Assembly: GCF_022049065.2 (NCBI RefSeq)
Contig: NZ_CP095744.1
Span: 434,001 to 498,000 of the forward strand
Direction of reading: 5' to 3'
From: Niallia sp. Man26
Lineage (GTDB): Bacteria; Bacillota; Bacilli; Bacillales; Cytobacillaceae
DNA: 64,000 bases
The first letter of the stretch is position 1. Every line of letters begins with the position of its first letter. The translations under genes were made by a program, and so were the position numbers. The notes below the pieces were generated by a model. The model was not told where the DNA came from. It did not search any database and worked only from the letters and a program-made list of their open reading frames with translations. Shown in pieces: positions 31,462-40,823 of the stretch.

Positions 31462-34221
31462 TTATGACAACCATACCCTCATGGCAGATAATAATTGATC
31501 CAGTTTCAGAGGTTTGCTGATATAATCAGATGCCCCTGCTTCTATACATTTATCGCGGTCACCTTTCATTGCTTTCGCTGTTAATGCAATGATTGGAATG
31601 TCATTGTTTTGCTCCATACCTCTAATTTTTCTAATTGTTTCATAGCCGTCCATGACAGGCATCATAATATCCATTAACACAATATCAAAATGCTCTAATT
31701 CATCCATCTTTTCAAGACATTCAGCGCCATTTTCTGCGGTAATAACATTCATGCCTTCTTTATTTAAAGCATTTTTTAATGCAAAGATATTACGATGGTC
31801 ATCATCTGCTACAATGACTGTTTTCCCTTGCAGTACAGTAGATGGTGAGTGTTCTGTATTACTCTCTTCATTTACTGCTGCTGCATTCTCAGGCTCGGCC
31901 TCGTCAGAACCAATTGCAGATGCTGCTTGATCTTCCGCTATGCTGTCTATGCCAATTAGAGGGATTCCTCCCGGCAAGTTCGGAATGAAAATCGTGAATG
32001 TACTTCCTTCTCCTTCCTTGCTTTCTACTAAGCACGTGCCTCCAAGGAGTTGGGAGAATTCCTTCGAAATGGATAAACCGAGACCTGTTCCTCCGTATTT
32101 CCTCATTGTTGCTCCATCAACCTGCTGGAATGCTTCAAATATCATCGCATGTTTATCTGCTGGGATACCAATACCAGTATCTGTTACAGACATCTTCACC
32201 CATATATCCGCATAATTGGAGAGCGGAAGCTGCTTCACTTCATTCATTTCTGCTTTATTGACAGAAATCTTAACACTGCCCTCTTTTGTAAACTTAAATG
32301 CATTTGATAACAGATTTTTCATAACCTGCTGCAATCTTTGTTCATCTGTATAGATGATTGGCGGAACATCCTCATGGAAATCAATCTCAAAATCTAAGCT
32401 TTTGCTTTTCGCTATTTGCGTAAAGTTTCGTTTCAATCTGTCAACGAATTCACTTAAGTACACTTCTTCAAAGCTTATTTCAAGCTTTCCTGCTTCCACT
32501 TTAGAAAGATCGAGAATATCATTAATAAGATTTAATAGATCATTTCCAGACGAATTGATGACTTTGGCAAATTCCTTCTGCTCAGAAGATAATTCGCTGT
32601 CAAGGTCATCTGCCAGCATTTCTGAAAGCAGCAAAATACTGTTAAGCGGCGTTCGAAGCTCATGGGACATATTTGCAAGAAACTCGGACTTGTATTTCGA
32701 GCTAAGCTTAAGCTGCTTTGCCTGCTCCTCCAGTTCTTCTTTCACAGTCTGCAGTTCCTCTGTTTTCAGTTCTGCATCATTCGTTCTTTCCTCGAGCTGC
32801 TCATTAATCATCCGCAGTTCTTCTGTCTGTGTTTGCAGCTCTTCCGATTGGGCCTGCAGTTCCTCCGATTGGGTTTGAAGCTCTTCTGTTTGTGCTTGTG
32901 ATTCAAGCAATAACCGCTCTACTTCCATTCTTCCTAGTATATTCATAATTCCAATACCTAAGGTTTCGAGAACATTTTCAACCAGTTTTTGATCTGAAGC
33001 GGTAAATTCCTTAACGCTTGCTATTTCCAGAACAGCGACAACCTCATCCTTCACCAAGATTGGTGCAATCAGCACAGATTTCGGTCTAACCTCACCTAAT
33101 CCAGTTGAAATAAATCGGAAATCTTCAGGAATATTAGGAAGAACAACTATTTTCTTGTCACGCACCGTTTGCCCGATAATACCTTCACCAGCAGTAAATG
33201 TTTGTCTTCCTGCATCTGAATCTGCATAAGCAGCGACTTTTTTGAAAACAGGCTCTTTACCTGTATCATCCTGTACATAAAACGCTCCAAGGTTTGCATC
33301 TATTGCTGTAACAATTTTTTTAAGGAACTGTTCAGCAAGTGAGGTTACAGAAACATGGCGGCTGTAAAGCTTGATAATTTCCGCAGAATTGGATTGCACC
33401 CAGTTTTGCTCAGATATTTCTGCAACAAATTGCTTTTCTTTTACCGTGTAATTTTCAAGGGATGCCGCCATTGTATTAAATGCTCTCGCGATATCCCCAA
33501 TTTCATCCTTCGTTTCCAGTTCAATGCGCGGCACAGACACTAAATTAGTAAAATCAACATCCTTAATGACATGAACGATGGAATTAATATTTCTAGTTGT
33601 GCTCCTAATAACCCACAGCATGACAGTGACAATCAGGATAAGTGCGACAGAAACAACCGAAATAAGGGCAATAACAAGCTGTTTATATGTTGCGTTTGCC
33701 TCATCGAGGGCATCACCCATCAAGGATTCTTGATAGTTTTTAAACTCATCTATTTTACTTAACAAATCCCTCCGGTTAGAAATCCCTTCATCATAAACCG
33801 CTTGAAGCTCTTGCTTTGTGCGATTATCATTGTACAAAGTGATCATTCTGCTTTCCATTTGAGAAAAATTCTCATATAAATTACTGATTTCTCTGAGAAG
33901 AACCTTTGATTTGTTCGTATTTAAGATAGATTCAAGTTCTGTTATTCTTGTATTTAGAAGCGAAATTTGTTCTGCTGACGATTCAACAAATTTCGTATTA
34001 TTTTCCTCGCTGCTGCTGATCAAATTCAACATATTGCGGTCTTCTAAATAGATCTGCTGTCTGATTTCTGTTGCTTCATTTACTTTATGATAGCGGTCCT
34101 GCACAATCTCTAGCATATTGTCTCTAATGGACTGCATCATAATAAGTATGATTCCCATTAAGAGGACCATAAATAAAACGGTCAATCCTAAACCAAAATA
34201 TTGCTTTCTTTTGTAGCCCAC
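31462..34221 (-). CDS. rsbK: Hybrid sensor histidine kinase, RsbK-like
   Basis: The 919-residue protein has two membrane helices (about 10-30, 182-203) around a helical extracellular sensor, HAMP (about 205-260), a GAF domain (about 290-430), a coiled coil rich in EELQ repeats (440-510), HisKA with H520, a HATPase domain (N box NLLSNAFKF, G2 GGTGLGLS) and a C-terminal receiver with D851. The layout equals B. cereus RsbK, which phosphorylates RsbY and is methylated by RsbM. The stop of this gene leads into rsbM. Confidence 0.9.
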   Translation of the reverse strand: MGYKRKQYFGLGLTVLFMVLLMGIILIMMQSIRDNMLEIVQDRYHKVNEATEIRQQIYLEDRNMLNLISSSEENNTKFVESSAEQISLLNTRITELESILNTNKSKVLLREISNLYENFSQMESRMITLYNDNRTKQELQAVYDEGISNRRDLLSKIDEFKNYQESLMGDALDEANATYKQLVIALISVVSVALILIVTVMLWVIRSTTRNINSIVHVIKDVDFTNLVSVPRIELETKDEIGDIARAFNTMAASLENYTVKEKQFVAEISEQNWVQSNSAEIIKLYSRHVSVTSLAEQFLKKIVTAIDANLGAFYVQDDTGKEPVFKKVAAYADSDAGRQTFTAGEGIIGQTVRDKKIVVLPNIPEDFRFISTGLGEVRPKSVLIAPILVKDEVVAVLEIASVKEFTASDQKLVENVLETLGIGIMNILGRMEVERLLLESQAQTEELQTQSEELQAQSEELQTQTEELRMINEQLEERTNDAELKTEELQTVKEELEEQAKQLKLSSKYKSEFLANMSHELRTPLNSILLLSEMLADDLDSELSSEQKEFAKVINSSGNDLLNLINDILDLSKVEAGKLEISFEEVYLSEFVDRLKRNFTQIAKSKSLDFEIDFHEDVPPIIYTDEQRLQQVMKNLLSNAFKFTKEGSVKISVNKAEMNEVKQLPLSNYADIWVKMSVTDTGIGIPADKHAMIFEAFQQVDGATMRKYGGTGLGLSISKEFSQLLGGTCLVESKEGEGSTFTIFIPNLPGGIPLIGIDSIAEDQAASAIGSDEAEPENAAAVNEESNTEHSPSTVLQGKTVIVADDDHRNIFALKNALNKEGMNVITAENGAECLEKMDELEHFDIVLMDIMMPVMDGYETIRKIRGMEQNNDIPIIALTAKAMKGDRDKCIEAGASDYISKPLKLDQLLSAMRVWLS

Positions 34222-34472
34222 ACGAGTTCCTTCTTTCTACTTGTCTATACCATCAACTATAACAAACTTTTTGCTAGTTTACTAATTTACATCTAAGTCT
34301 CTATGTATGTTAATAGGTATACTATTTAAGAGTTTCAATAATAATCTATTATCTTACTCTACTTAGTCGTTCCATCCAAGAAGTAATTATATCACAAAAA
34401 TAATTGATATTACTTTCCTTCGCTAAATGAAAAAAGAACTTCCGCTGATTAATTCTTGGGGATGCTTTAAAT

Positions 34473-35060
34473 CTACCTGTCTATCCTTTTAAAATAGTCA
34501 TAAACCTTTTGCAGCTTTTTGCTTTGTTTTCCCTTTTTGCTCTCCATATTTCCAAGTTCAAAGAATTTAACTCTTTTTATTCCGACAAAATTAAATAATG
34601 CCTTTTTCATTAGAATCTTATGAGCATTATTCAACCAAAGGAGCGGATAATGAGTAGGTCCTTTCATGGTAGAAACACAAACAACAGATTTTCCTTTTAA
34701 AAGCCCCTCCGGAAATAGCCCTTTTTTATCTTTATAAGCAAAATTAGAAGCAAACATTTGGTCAATATATCCTAAAAGCATGGCAGGCGGTCTGCCCCAC
34801 CAAATCGGATAAACAAAAACCAACTTATCAGCCCATTTCATTTGCTGCCTATATTTTTCTAAGACCGGATCAATATGCATGTCTCGCCTGCGTTTTTGTT
34901 CATTGAACACTAATAAGGGATTAAAGCCTTCTTCATATAAATCAAGAACTTGGATTTCTTTAATGTTTTTATTTTCTTTACTCCCCTTCAGCACTTGTTG
35001 GAAGAACGCATAATTCAAGCTTTTATGATTTGGATATGTATATACTACTAACATCTTCAT
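34473..35060 (-). CDS. Flavodoxin-fold NAD(P)H oxidoreductase (KefF/YwrO type)
   Basis: The 195-residue protein has the Flavodoxin_2 pattern: MLVVYTYPNHKSLNYAF for the FMN phosphate, ADKLVFVYPIWWGRPPAMLL and a GLLKGKSVVCVSTMKGP segment. Relatives reduce quinones with NAD(P)H or regulate potassium efflux. The ATG follows AGAGG. It is a single gene with no clear partner. Confidence 0.85.
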   Translation of the reverse strand: MKMLVVYTYPNHKSLNYAFFQQVLKGSKENKNIKEIQVLDLYEEGFNPLLVFNEQKRRRDMHIDPVLEKYRQQMKWADKLVFVYPIWWGRPPAMLLGYIDQMFASNFAYKDKKGLFPEGLLKGKSVVCVSTMKGPTHYPLLWLNNAHKILMKKALFNFVGIKRVKFFELGNMESKKGKQSKKLQKVYDYFKRIDR

Positions 35061-35282
35061 TCGAACACCTCTTTCTATTATAAAACTTTGTTCAGCTTAT
35101 CACGTTAAACAGTAATCCCTTTAATATTCTCACATTAACAATAAAAACCTTTTTTATCTTTTAATAAAGTGTTTATTATACAAATTTTGTTTTTCTTTTC
35201 TTAGGGCTTTGCGCCTCACCAACTATAAATAAGCAAATAAAATATAAGGATCTATACACGATAGCTGTAAAGGAGGAAGCAA

Positions 35283-36071
35283 ATGTCTGTATATGCAGTT
35301 GAATATATAAAAGATGTTGAGGAAGGAGAAATGGCTGCAAAGTTATTCCTGTGCAGTGACGGAAATGTGTATATTGTAAAATTGATGTCAAACCCAAACG
35401 GAAAGAGATCGTTATTCAATGAATTAGTATCGTATCGATTAGGCGAGCTTCTAGGTCTCCCAATAGCGACAGGTAAAATAATTATCTTCTCAAAAAAGAA
35501 ACTTAAAGATCCAAAATTATTAAAAAGAATGGCTATTGAAGAAGGACCTCATTTTGGAAGTTTACTTATTAAAAATGCAAGCTTGTATTCATCTGATAAG
35601 CTCTACCATTGTAATAATACTTTCACACTCCCTGAAATTATTATGTTCGACAATTGGATATCGAATTACGATCGAAGGGAAGAACGACAAAACATATTGC
35701 TATCCGGCAATAATCCATACCAATTGGCATTTATTGATCACGCTGACGCCTTTTATGGTCCTGAGTGGAGTATTGAAAGTCTCAACTATTATACATGGAA
35801 CAATCATGTCATCTGGGGGTCTACTTATGAAGAATTTGTACCCTTCATCGATAACGCCGACCCTTTCGGATTGGCATTAAATAAGCTTTATTCTATAAAA
35901 GACGAGGAGATTGCCGCTGCATTTGGTAAAGATATTCCTTCCGATTGGCAAGTCTCAAAGGAAGAAGTAAAAATGCTGCTGTTCCATCTGATAATAAAAA
36001 AACAACAAATGAAGAAGACAATTGCTGATTTAAGGAGTTACTTCCCGATTTGGAATTCTTCAAGACTCTAA
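35283..36071 (+). CDS. HipA-like kinase domain protein (HipA_2 type)
   Basis: The 262-residue protein has a small kinase-like fold: an N-lobe with VYIVKLMSN (lysine), a catalytic loop NWISNYDRREERQNIL with D and N in the HipA spacing, and a DFG-like AFIDHADAF. No HipB antitoxin or DNA-binding partner is adjacent, so a toxin-antitoxin role is doubtful. The next genes code for a collagen-like protein and glycosyltransferases, which hints at a spore or surface role, by position only. The ATG follows AAAGGAGG. Confidence 0.7.
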   Translation: MSVYAVEYIKDVEEGEMAAKLFLCSDGNVYIVKLMSNPNGKRSLFNELVSYRLGELLGLPIATGKIIIFSKKKLKDPKLLKRMAIEEGPHFGSLLIKNASLYSSDKLYHCNNTFTLPEIIMFDNWISNYDRREERQNILLSGNNPYQLAFIDHADAFYGPEWSIESLNYYTWNNHVIWGSTYEEFVPFIDNADPFGLALNKLYSIKDEEIAAAFGKDIPSDWQVSKEEVKMLLFHLIIKKQQMKKTIADLRSYFPIWNSSRL

Positions 36072-36197
36072 TACAGCTTTTATGTACAGATTCTCAAAAA
36101 GCAAAAGAAAAAAGTTCATTTTTGTAGTGTTTGTCCTAGAACAATTTTCTCCTTAAAGTAATATTTTATAGTAACTTATAAATTGGAGTTGATGAAT

Positions 36198-36476
36198 ATG
36201 CCACCTAAACCCCCAAAACCTCCAAAGCATCATAAAGGTCCCCATAAAAAACACCATCTTCCGCACAAGTTAAAAGGTCTTAAGGGAGTTACCGGATTAA
36301 CTGGAATGACTGGAATGACTGGAATGACCGGGATGACTGGGATGACTGGGATGACTGGGATGACCGGAGTTGCCGGAATGACAGTTTCACAGAATCAGAA
36401 TCCTATGACAAATGATCAAGATTATCAAACATGGATTGAAGATTTGTACAACCAGTATATTAATCCTGAAGACTAA
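36198..36476 (+). CDS. Collagen-like mini-protein with Gly-X-Thr triplets
   Basis: The 92-residue protein starts [20 protein letters not shown], a Pro/Lys/His-rich head, followed by about 12 Gly-X-Thr triplets ([12 protein letters not shown]...) and an acidic tail with [14 protein letters not shown]. Gly at every third residue is the collagen signature; short G-X-T tracts occur in exosporium or spore-surface proteins of Bacillus (BclA-like), where the Thr residues carry sugars. The ATG at 36198 has TTGGAG 9 bases upstream. A glycosyltransferase gene follows 58 bases later. Confidence 0.65.
   Translation: MPPKPPKPPKHHKGPHKKHHLPHKLKGLKGVTGLTGMTGMTGMTGMTGMTGMTGMTGVAGMTVSQNQNPMTNDQDYQTWIEDLYNQYINPED
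36290..36376 (+). repeat. 9-base tandem repeats coding Gly-Met-Thr
   Basis: The unit ACTGGAATG / ACTGGGATG is repeated about nine times almost perfectly, so copy number is likely to vary between strains. Confidence 0.85.
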
Positions 36477-36534
36477 ACAACATGATTGTCTGCATCCTAT
36501 AACGGGATGCAGATATATTTATATGGAGGAACGT

Positions 36535-37611
36535 ATGATTTCAATTAGCTTATGCATGATTGTCAAAAATGAGGAAAACACACTCGGCAGATGTTTAGAT
36601 TCCTTAAAAGATATGGTAGATGAAATCATTATTGTAGATACAGGCTCGACAGACCGCACCATTGAAATTGCCCGGACATATACGAATAATATTTACCATT
36701 TTCAATGGATTGATGACTTTTCAGCTGCCAGAAATTTCGCCTTTGAACATGCGAGCAAGGAATATATATTGACTATGGATGCAGATGACATCTTTGATGA
36801 TACAGAAAAGTTATCCCGTTTGAAAGAAACACTTCCATCAACCGTGGATGCAATCACAATGAAATACCAAGCCGCTTTTGATGAGGCAGGCAACGTTTTA
36901 GCAAGCCTGAGGCAATTTAGGCTTGTGAAACGCTCCAAACAATATAAATGGCACGGAGCAGTGCATGAATATCTAGATGTGAGCGGAGAAATCTATCATA
37001 GTGATTTAACCATTAGCCATAAAAGAATTCACCTTAATCATAATAGGAACTTGCTCATTTACAAGAACCTTCTAAATCAAGGAATTTCTTTTACGCCGCG
37101 CGACCTGTTCTATTATGGAAATGAACTATATGATAATGGCTTTTATGAAGAAGCGATTCCTGTCTATATGGATTTTATTCAGACTGAAGATCATTGGCTG
37201 GAGGATGAAAGAACTGCTTATCGCAAAATATCTGAATGCCATTCCCAAATGTCTAACATAGAACATGCTGTTGAGTATGCATTAAAAACATTTCAATGTG
37301 GATTTCCCCGTTCTGAAGACTGTTGTCGTCTCGGATTTCTTTTCCTGCAAAAGGATGATCCCAAAACAGCACTTCATTGGTTTCAATATGCGACAATTCT
37401 TCCAGAAGTAGATGAAGGCGGCATTATTTACCATGGCTGTTCTACATGGATTCCTCATTTACAGTTATGCGTTTGCCACTCTATGCTGGGGAATAGCAAG
37501 AAAGCATACCAGCATATTGTAATCGCTCACAAATTCAATCCTACCAACAGTTTAATCATAGAAAATAAATATTTGTTAGAAACGCATATTAAACAAACTC
37601 CTCTAAATTAA
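36535..37611 (+). CDS. Family 2 glycosyltransferase with C-terminal helical repeats
   Basis: The 358-residue protein has a GT2 domain (ISLCMIVKNEENTLGRCLDS, IIVDTGSTDRTIEIA, MDADD as the DXD metal site, and WHGAVHEYL) over residues 1-200, followed by TPR-like helices (YYGNELYDNGFYEEAIPVY). It transfers a sugar from a nucleotide donor, possibly onto the collagen-like protein encoded just upstream. The ATG at 36535 follows TGGAGG; the frame open from 36412 is rejected. Confidence 0.85.
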   Translation: MISISLCMIVKNEENTLGRCLDSLKDMVDEIIIVDTGSTDRTIEIARTYTNNIYHFQWIDDFSAARNFAFEHASKEYILTMDADDIFDDTEKLSRLKETLPSTVDAITMKYQAAFDEAGNVLASLRQFRLVKRSKQYKWHGAVHEYLDVSGEIYHSDLTISHKRIHLNHNRNLLIYKNLLNQGISFTPRDLFYYGNELYDNGFYEEAIPVYMDFIQTEDHWLEDERTAYRKISECHSQMSNIEHAVEYALKTFQCGFPRSEDCCRLGFLFLQKDDPKTALHWFQYATILPEVDEGGIIYHGCSTWIPHLQLCVCHSMLGNSKKAYQHIVIAHKFNPTNSLIIENKYLLETHIKQTPLN

Positions 37612-37630
37612 TGGAGGAGTTTGTTCTTCT
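37592..37630. terminator. Terminator between convergent genes
   Basis: AACAAACTCCTC and GAGGAGTTTGTT form a 12-base stem followed by CTTCT on the plus strand; it overlaps the end of the glycosyltransferase gene. Confidence 0.7.
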
Positions 37631-37636
37631 AAACAC

Positions 37637-38296
37637 TTATGTTTTTATGTTATAAATTTTATAAAAGTACTCTTGCATTGTTAAAAACTCATAGCCTTTT
37701 TCTCGCAAATTTTCAATTATCCTAGGCAATGCTTGCACTGTCCTTTCCCTAGGCCCTCCTCCATCATGCATGAGAACAATTTTATTTTCTTTCCCGGCTC
37801 TGATACCTTCCATCACACGTTCTTCAATTTGGTCTTCCTGAGATAAATCCCAATCATTTGTATCAATATCCCATAATACTGGTATTAGTCCAAGTTCATG
37901 TATAGTCCGGTAAATCTCCTCATTAATCGCTCCATACGGCGGTCGAAAGAACTTTACATCTTGATTGGCAGTTTTCTTGAGCTCCAGATTAAGAATTTCA
38001 ATTTCTTCTAGCAAAACATTCCTTGATATTTTAGTAATGTCTGGATGGTTCATTGTATGGTTTGCCACCGTATGCCCATCCTTCACTATCGCTTGAAGAA
38101 TTCCAGGATATTTGTCTAGACTTTCACCTAGGATAAAAAAAGTTGCTTTTACTTGAAGTGTTTTAAGGATTTGAAGAATCTCCAGTGTATAGGGTGATGG
38201 TCCATCATCAAATGTTAAAGCGATAAAACGTTTAGAGTCAGCTTCCACAATTATCCCCTTTCTTTTGCAAAATAGTTTATATATAAAATATGTCAA
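37637..38296 (-). CDS. Polysaccharide deacetylase (NodB family)
   Basis: The 219-residue protein is nearly all NodB domain: ALTFDDGPSPYTLEIL (catalytic and metal aspartates), NHTMNHPDITK (metal histidines), FFRPPYGAINEE and LMHDGGG. It removes N- or O-acetyl groups from a cell-surface polysaccharide or peptidoglycan. No cleavable signal is obvious; the start MTYFIYKLFCKRKG is basic and may differ. Unlike the deacetylase at 1.8 kb it lacks the repeat linker. Confidence 0.85.
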   Translation of the reverse strand: MTYFIYKLFCKRKGIIVEADSKRFIALTFDDGPSPYTLEILQILKTLQVKATFFILGESLDKYPGILQAIVKDGHTVANHTMNHPDITKISRNVLLEEIEILNLELKKTANQDVKFFRPPYGAINEEIYRTIHELGLIPVLWDIDTNDWDLSQEDQIEERVMEGIRAGKENKIVLMHDGGGPRERTVQALPRIIENLREKGYEFLTMQEYFYKIYNIKT

Positions 38297-38410
38297 ATTG
38301 TTATCAATGTTTTTCCCATTTGTACCATATTTAAATTTATTTCATACAAGCCGTTTCATGTTTGTCCATCTTTTCATATATTAATAAAAAATTGCTGGTG
38401 GTGACTCCTT

Positions 38411-39391
38411 TTGAGAATACTCTTTATTGATAGTAATGAACTTTTAATGTATGGGTTAGCAGCCGGGTTCAGGGATGCGGGTCATGAAGTTTTGGTTTCA
38501 GGAAAAATAGACGAAAAGACAATTCCTAATTTAATTGCGAGCTTCCGGCCTCAGCTTATTTTTACTGAGGGATGGTCTGAAGAAAATGATAGTCCTTGGA
38601 AGCAGAAATTAATAAGTTCACAAGTGAAGGCTTCGGGTATACCACATATATATTGGGCTGTAGAGGATCCCCATTTCACACTTGACTTTACTCTTCCTCT
38701 GATCGCTAGAATGAAGCCAGACTTTATTTTCACCTTAAGTACAAGTTTAGTGGATTTCTACAAGAAACTAAAAATACCTGCTGCTCATCTTGATTTCGGC
38801 TTTGAGCCCAGCATTCATTATCCTGTTTCTAATGCTCAAAATATCTATGATATTGTAGTGGTGGCAAACGCCTATCCTCATATTCTTACAGAAGCTCCTG
38901 AGCATTATCGGAATAAATCCCTGCAAACTCTGATAAAACCATTAGTTGAGGAAGGTATCCGCATTGACTTTTGGGGAGCAGATTGGGATAAAATGGGCAA
39001 TGTACTTGGCGTAAATATCCCAAATGATTGGATTCATGGTTATTTACCATATAGAGATGCTTATAAAGTGTACAATAGTGCAAAAATAATCATCGGACCG
39101 CAAAATTACAAATCACAGGTTACGCAACGTACGTATGAGATTTTAGGATCTGGAGGCTTCTTAATCACTTCTGACACTCCGGGGGTTAGAGAATTATTCA
39201 CAGCCGGAAAAGATTTGGTTGTATCTTCTAACAAGCAGCAAACGCTTAGTTTAGTCGACTATTATTTGAACCATCCAGAAGAAAGAACAAAAATCAAAAT
39301 ACAAGGACATAAAACTGTTTCTAATCACTCCTATGAGAAAAGAGCTAAACAAGCTATCCAAACACTGATTAAAGAAGGAATAATTAAATAA
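38411..39391 (+). CDS. CgeB-family glycosyltransferase-like protein
   Basis: The 326-residue protein shows the CgeB pattern: RILFIDSNELLMYGLAAGFR, PHIYWAVEDPHFTLDF, DFIFTLSTSLVDFYKK and a GT1-type C-terminal block (YEILGSGGFLITSDTPGVRE). CgeB is needed for the outermost glycosylated spore layer in B. subtilis. It starts with TTG at 38411. The surrounding glycosyltransferase and collagen-like genes support a spore-surface role. Confidence 0.8.
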   Translation: MRILFIDSNELLMYGLAAGFRDAGHEVLVSGKIDEKTIPNLIASFRPQLIFTEGWSEENDSPWKQKLISSQVKASGIPHIYWAVEDPHFTLDFTLPLIARMKPDFIFTLSTSLVDFYKKLKIPAAHLDFGFEPSIHYPVSNAQNIYDIVVVANAYPHILTEAPEHYRNKSLQTLIKPLVEEGIRIDFWGADWDKMGNVLGVNIPNDWIHGYLPYRDAYKVYNSAKIIIGPQNYKSQVTQRTYEILGSGGFLITSDTPGVRELFTAGKDLVVSSNKQQTLSLVDYYLNHPEERTKIKIQGHKTVSNHSYEKRAKQAIQTLIKEGIIK

Positions 39392-39570
39392 TCCTAACTC
39401 CCTCTTGTCGGTAGGTTTTCGCATTACAAAGACAGAATAACGCTCTCTCACTGAAATGTATGTATACACACTCCATATAGAAAGCTGTGAGGTCATGTAT
39501 CTGTCCTTTTTGATTTTATTGGAATGAAATAGCTCCGTAGTAAATAGCTTTATAGCAGGAGGTGTTTCCA

Positions 39571-40047
39571 TTGCTAAAAATCTTTAAAAAACGGTGGATA
39601 CTCTTTGATCAAGCGGTCAGCCCTTATAAGCCTTATGTAACGGTTGATTATGGCGTCACTTCCGTATCACCTAGAGATATCATAGGCTTAAGCCATACAC
39701 CAAAGGAGATTAAAAATGATGAGAAGCTGATTGAACTAAAGAAATCTGTTGAAACAAAAGGCTGGGATGATAAATTGCACGCTGATTTACACTTAGTCCG
39801 TCTTCCTAATGGGAAGTATGCTGCTGCCGGGGAAGGAAATCATCTATCTTACCTTTCCGATCAGTTAGATATTCCAAAAATAAAAGCCCATGTTTCAATC
39901 CTCATTCCAGAAGAATATATCCCAGAAAATATAAAAGCAGAGATGGAAGAGTACACAAATAAAGAATATTTGTTTGAAAAACGGTCTTCTACACTGCTTT
40001 CTCTTGCTAAATTTCTAAATTTACTCCCTAAGGAAGAAAAAGAGTAA
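39571..40047 (+). CDS. Hypothetical protein with ParB-like segment
   Basis: The 158-residue protein starts with TTG at 39571, 6 bases after AGGAGGTG; the GTG at 39562 is part of the ribosome site. It contains a segment HLVRLPNGKYAAAGEGNHLS followed by DIPKIKAHV, like the ParB/sulfiredoxin fold in which a value is looked up by name and neighbours. No DNA-binding helix is evident. It follows cgeB on the same strand, and its role is unknown. Confidence 0.55.
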   Translation: MLKIFKKRWILFDQAVSPYKPYVTVDYGVTSVSPRDIIGLSHTPKEIKNDEKLIELKKSVETKGWDDKLHADLHLVRLPNGKYAAAGEGNHLSYLSDQLDIPKIKAHVSILIPEEYIPENIKAEMEEYTNKEYLFEKRSSTLLSLAKFLNLLPKEEKE

Positions 40048-40075
40048 CCACTTTCCATTAAAAGTCTCTATAAAA

Positions 40076-40104
40076 AAACAGAGCATCCTGTGGCTGCTCT
40101 GTTT
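40076..40104 (-). terminator. Intrinsic terminator of the NlpC/P60 gene
   Basis: AAACAGAGC and GCTCTGTTT arms are followed on the minus strand by TTTTTTTA, 14 bases past the stop. Confidence 0.85.
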
Positions 40105-40117
40105 GATGATTTATGTT

Positions 40118-40582
40118 TTAAATACGCTTTGCACTGTAGTATTTAGATTTCCAATAGCTGTTGCTTAAACTTGTAATTGTTACGCCTTTAGTAGAATCTG
40201 CATGAATAAATTTATTGTCACCTATGTAAATACCGACATGGGAAGCGCCCTTTTTATAGGTTTGGAAAAATACCATATCTCCCTTTTCCAGCTTGCTTTT
40301 AGAGACTTTTTGACCTTTTTTGTATAGGTCAGCGGTAGTTCTTGGCAAGCTTTTGCCTGCTTTTTTAAACGCATAGTTAACAAAGCCTGAGCAATCAAAA
40401 CCAGCTTTTGTCGTGCCGCCCCATTTATATTTTGTTCCTATTACCTTTTTGCCTTCTTTAACTGCTTTATCCTTATAGGAAGCAGAAGCAGCCTCTACCT
40501 TTCCTGAATCAAGTGGAGACGGAATAAATACTCCTGCGAGTAAACTTAAACTTGCCAATACTGCGATAATGGCCTTCTTCAT
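40118..40582 (-). CDS. Secreted NlpC/P60 peptidoglycan endopeptidase
   Basis: The 154-residue protein has a signal peptide (MKKAIIAVLASLSLLAGVFI) and one NlpC/P60 domain with the catalytic cysteine in AGFDCSGFVNY and histidine in GASHVGIYIG, then IHADSTKGV. The family cuts D-Glu to diaminopimelate bonds in the wall peptide. It has no SH3 or LysM targeting domain. The ATG at 40582 follows TTGGAGG. Confidence 0.9.
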   Translation of the reverse strand: MKKAIIAVLASLSLLAGVFIPSPLDSGKVEAASASYKDKAVKEGKKVIGTKYKWGGTTKAGFDCSGFVNYAFKKAGKSLPRTTADLYKKGQKVSKSKLEKGDMVFFQTYKKGASHVGIYIGDNKFIHADSTKGVTITSLSNSYWKSKYYSAKRI

Positions 40583-40780
40583 GATGGTAACCTCCAAAAT
40601 TATGTGTTTTCCATTGGCTATGTATCTCGACGTTTTAACTATCTTAGTATATCAATATATTCAGAAAAATATAGTGAATTCTCATTACACTTTCATTAAG
40701 AAATATTACGAGTATTACAAATTTCGCTAGTTTTTGAAATGATAGAGGAATATTAAGGAAGGGTTGCCAATTCTAAAAAA

Positions 40781-40804
40781 ATAACCGCCTAAAAAGGCGG
40801 TTAT
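40781..40804 (-). terminator. Intrinsic terminator of the PAS-chemoreceptor gene
   Basis: ATAACCGCC and GGCGGTTAT arms are followed on the minus strand by TTTTTTAG. Confidence 0.85.
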
Positions 40805-40823
40805 ACTTTTGTAAGAAAGTAGT

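Noticed and set aside
31652..32901. Several plus-strand frames of 80-170 codons
   Set aside because: They are antisense shadows of the large hybrid kinase gene, Ser/Leu-rich and without ribosome sites.
36290..36376. CRISPR-like repeat array
   Set aside because: The 9-base repeats have no spacers and code for Gly-Met-Thr triplets.
35283..36476. Toxin-antitoxin pair formed by the HipA-like gene and the next gene
   Set aside because: The neighbour is a collagen-like protein with no DNA-binding motif, so it is not a HipB antitoxin.
36412..36534. Longer start for the glycosyltransferase
   Set aside because: It overlaps the collagen-like gene in another frame; TGGAGG precedes the ATG at 36535.
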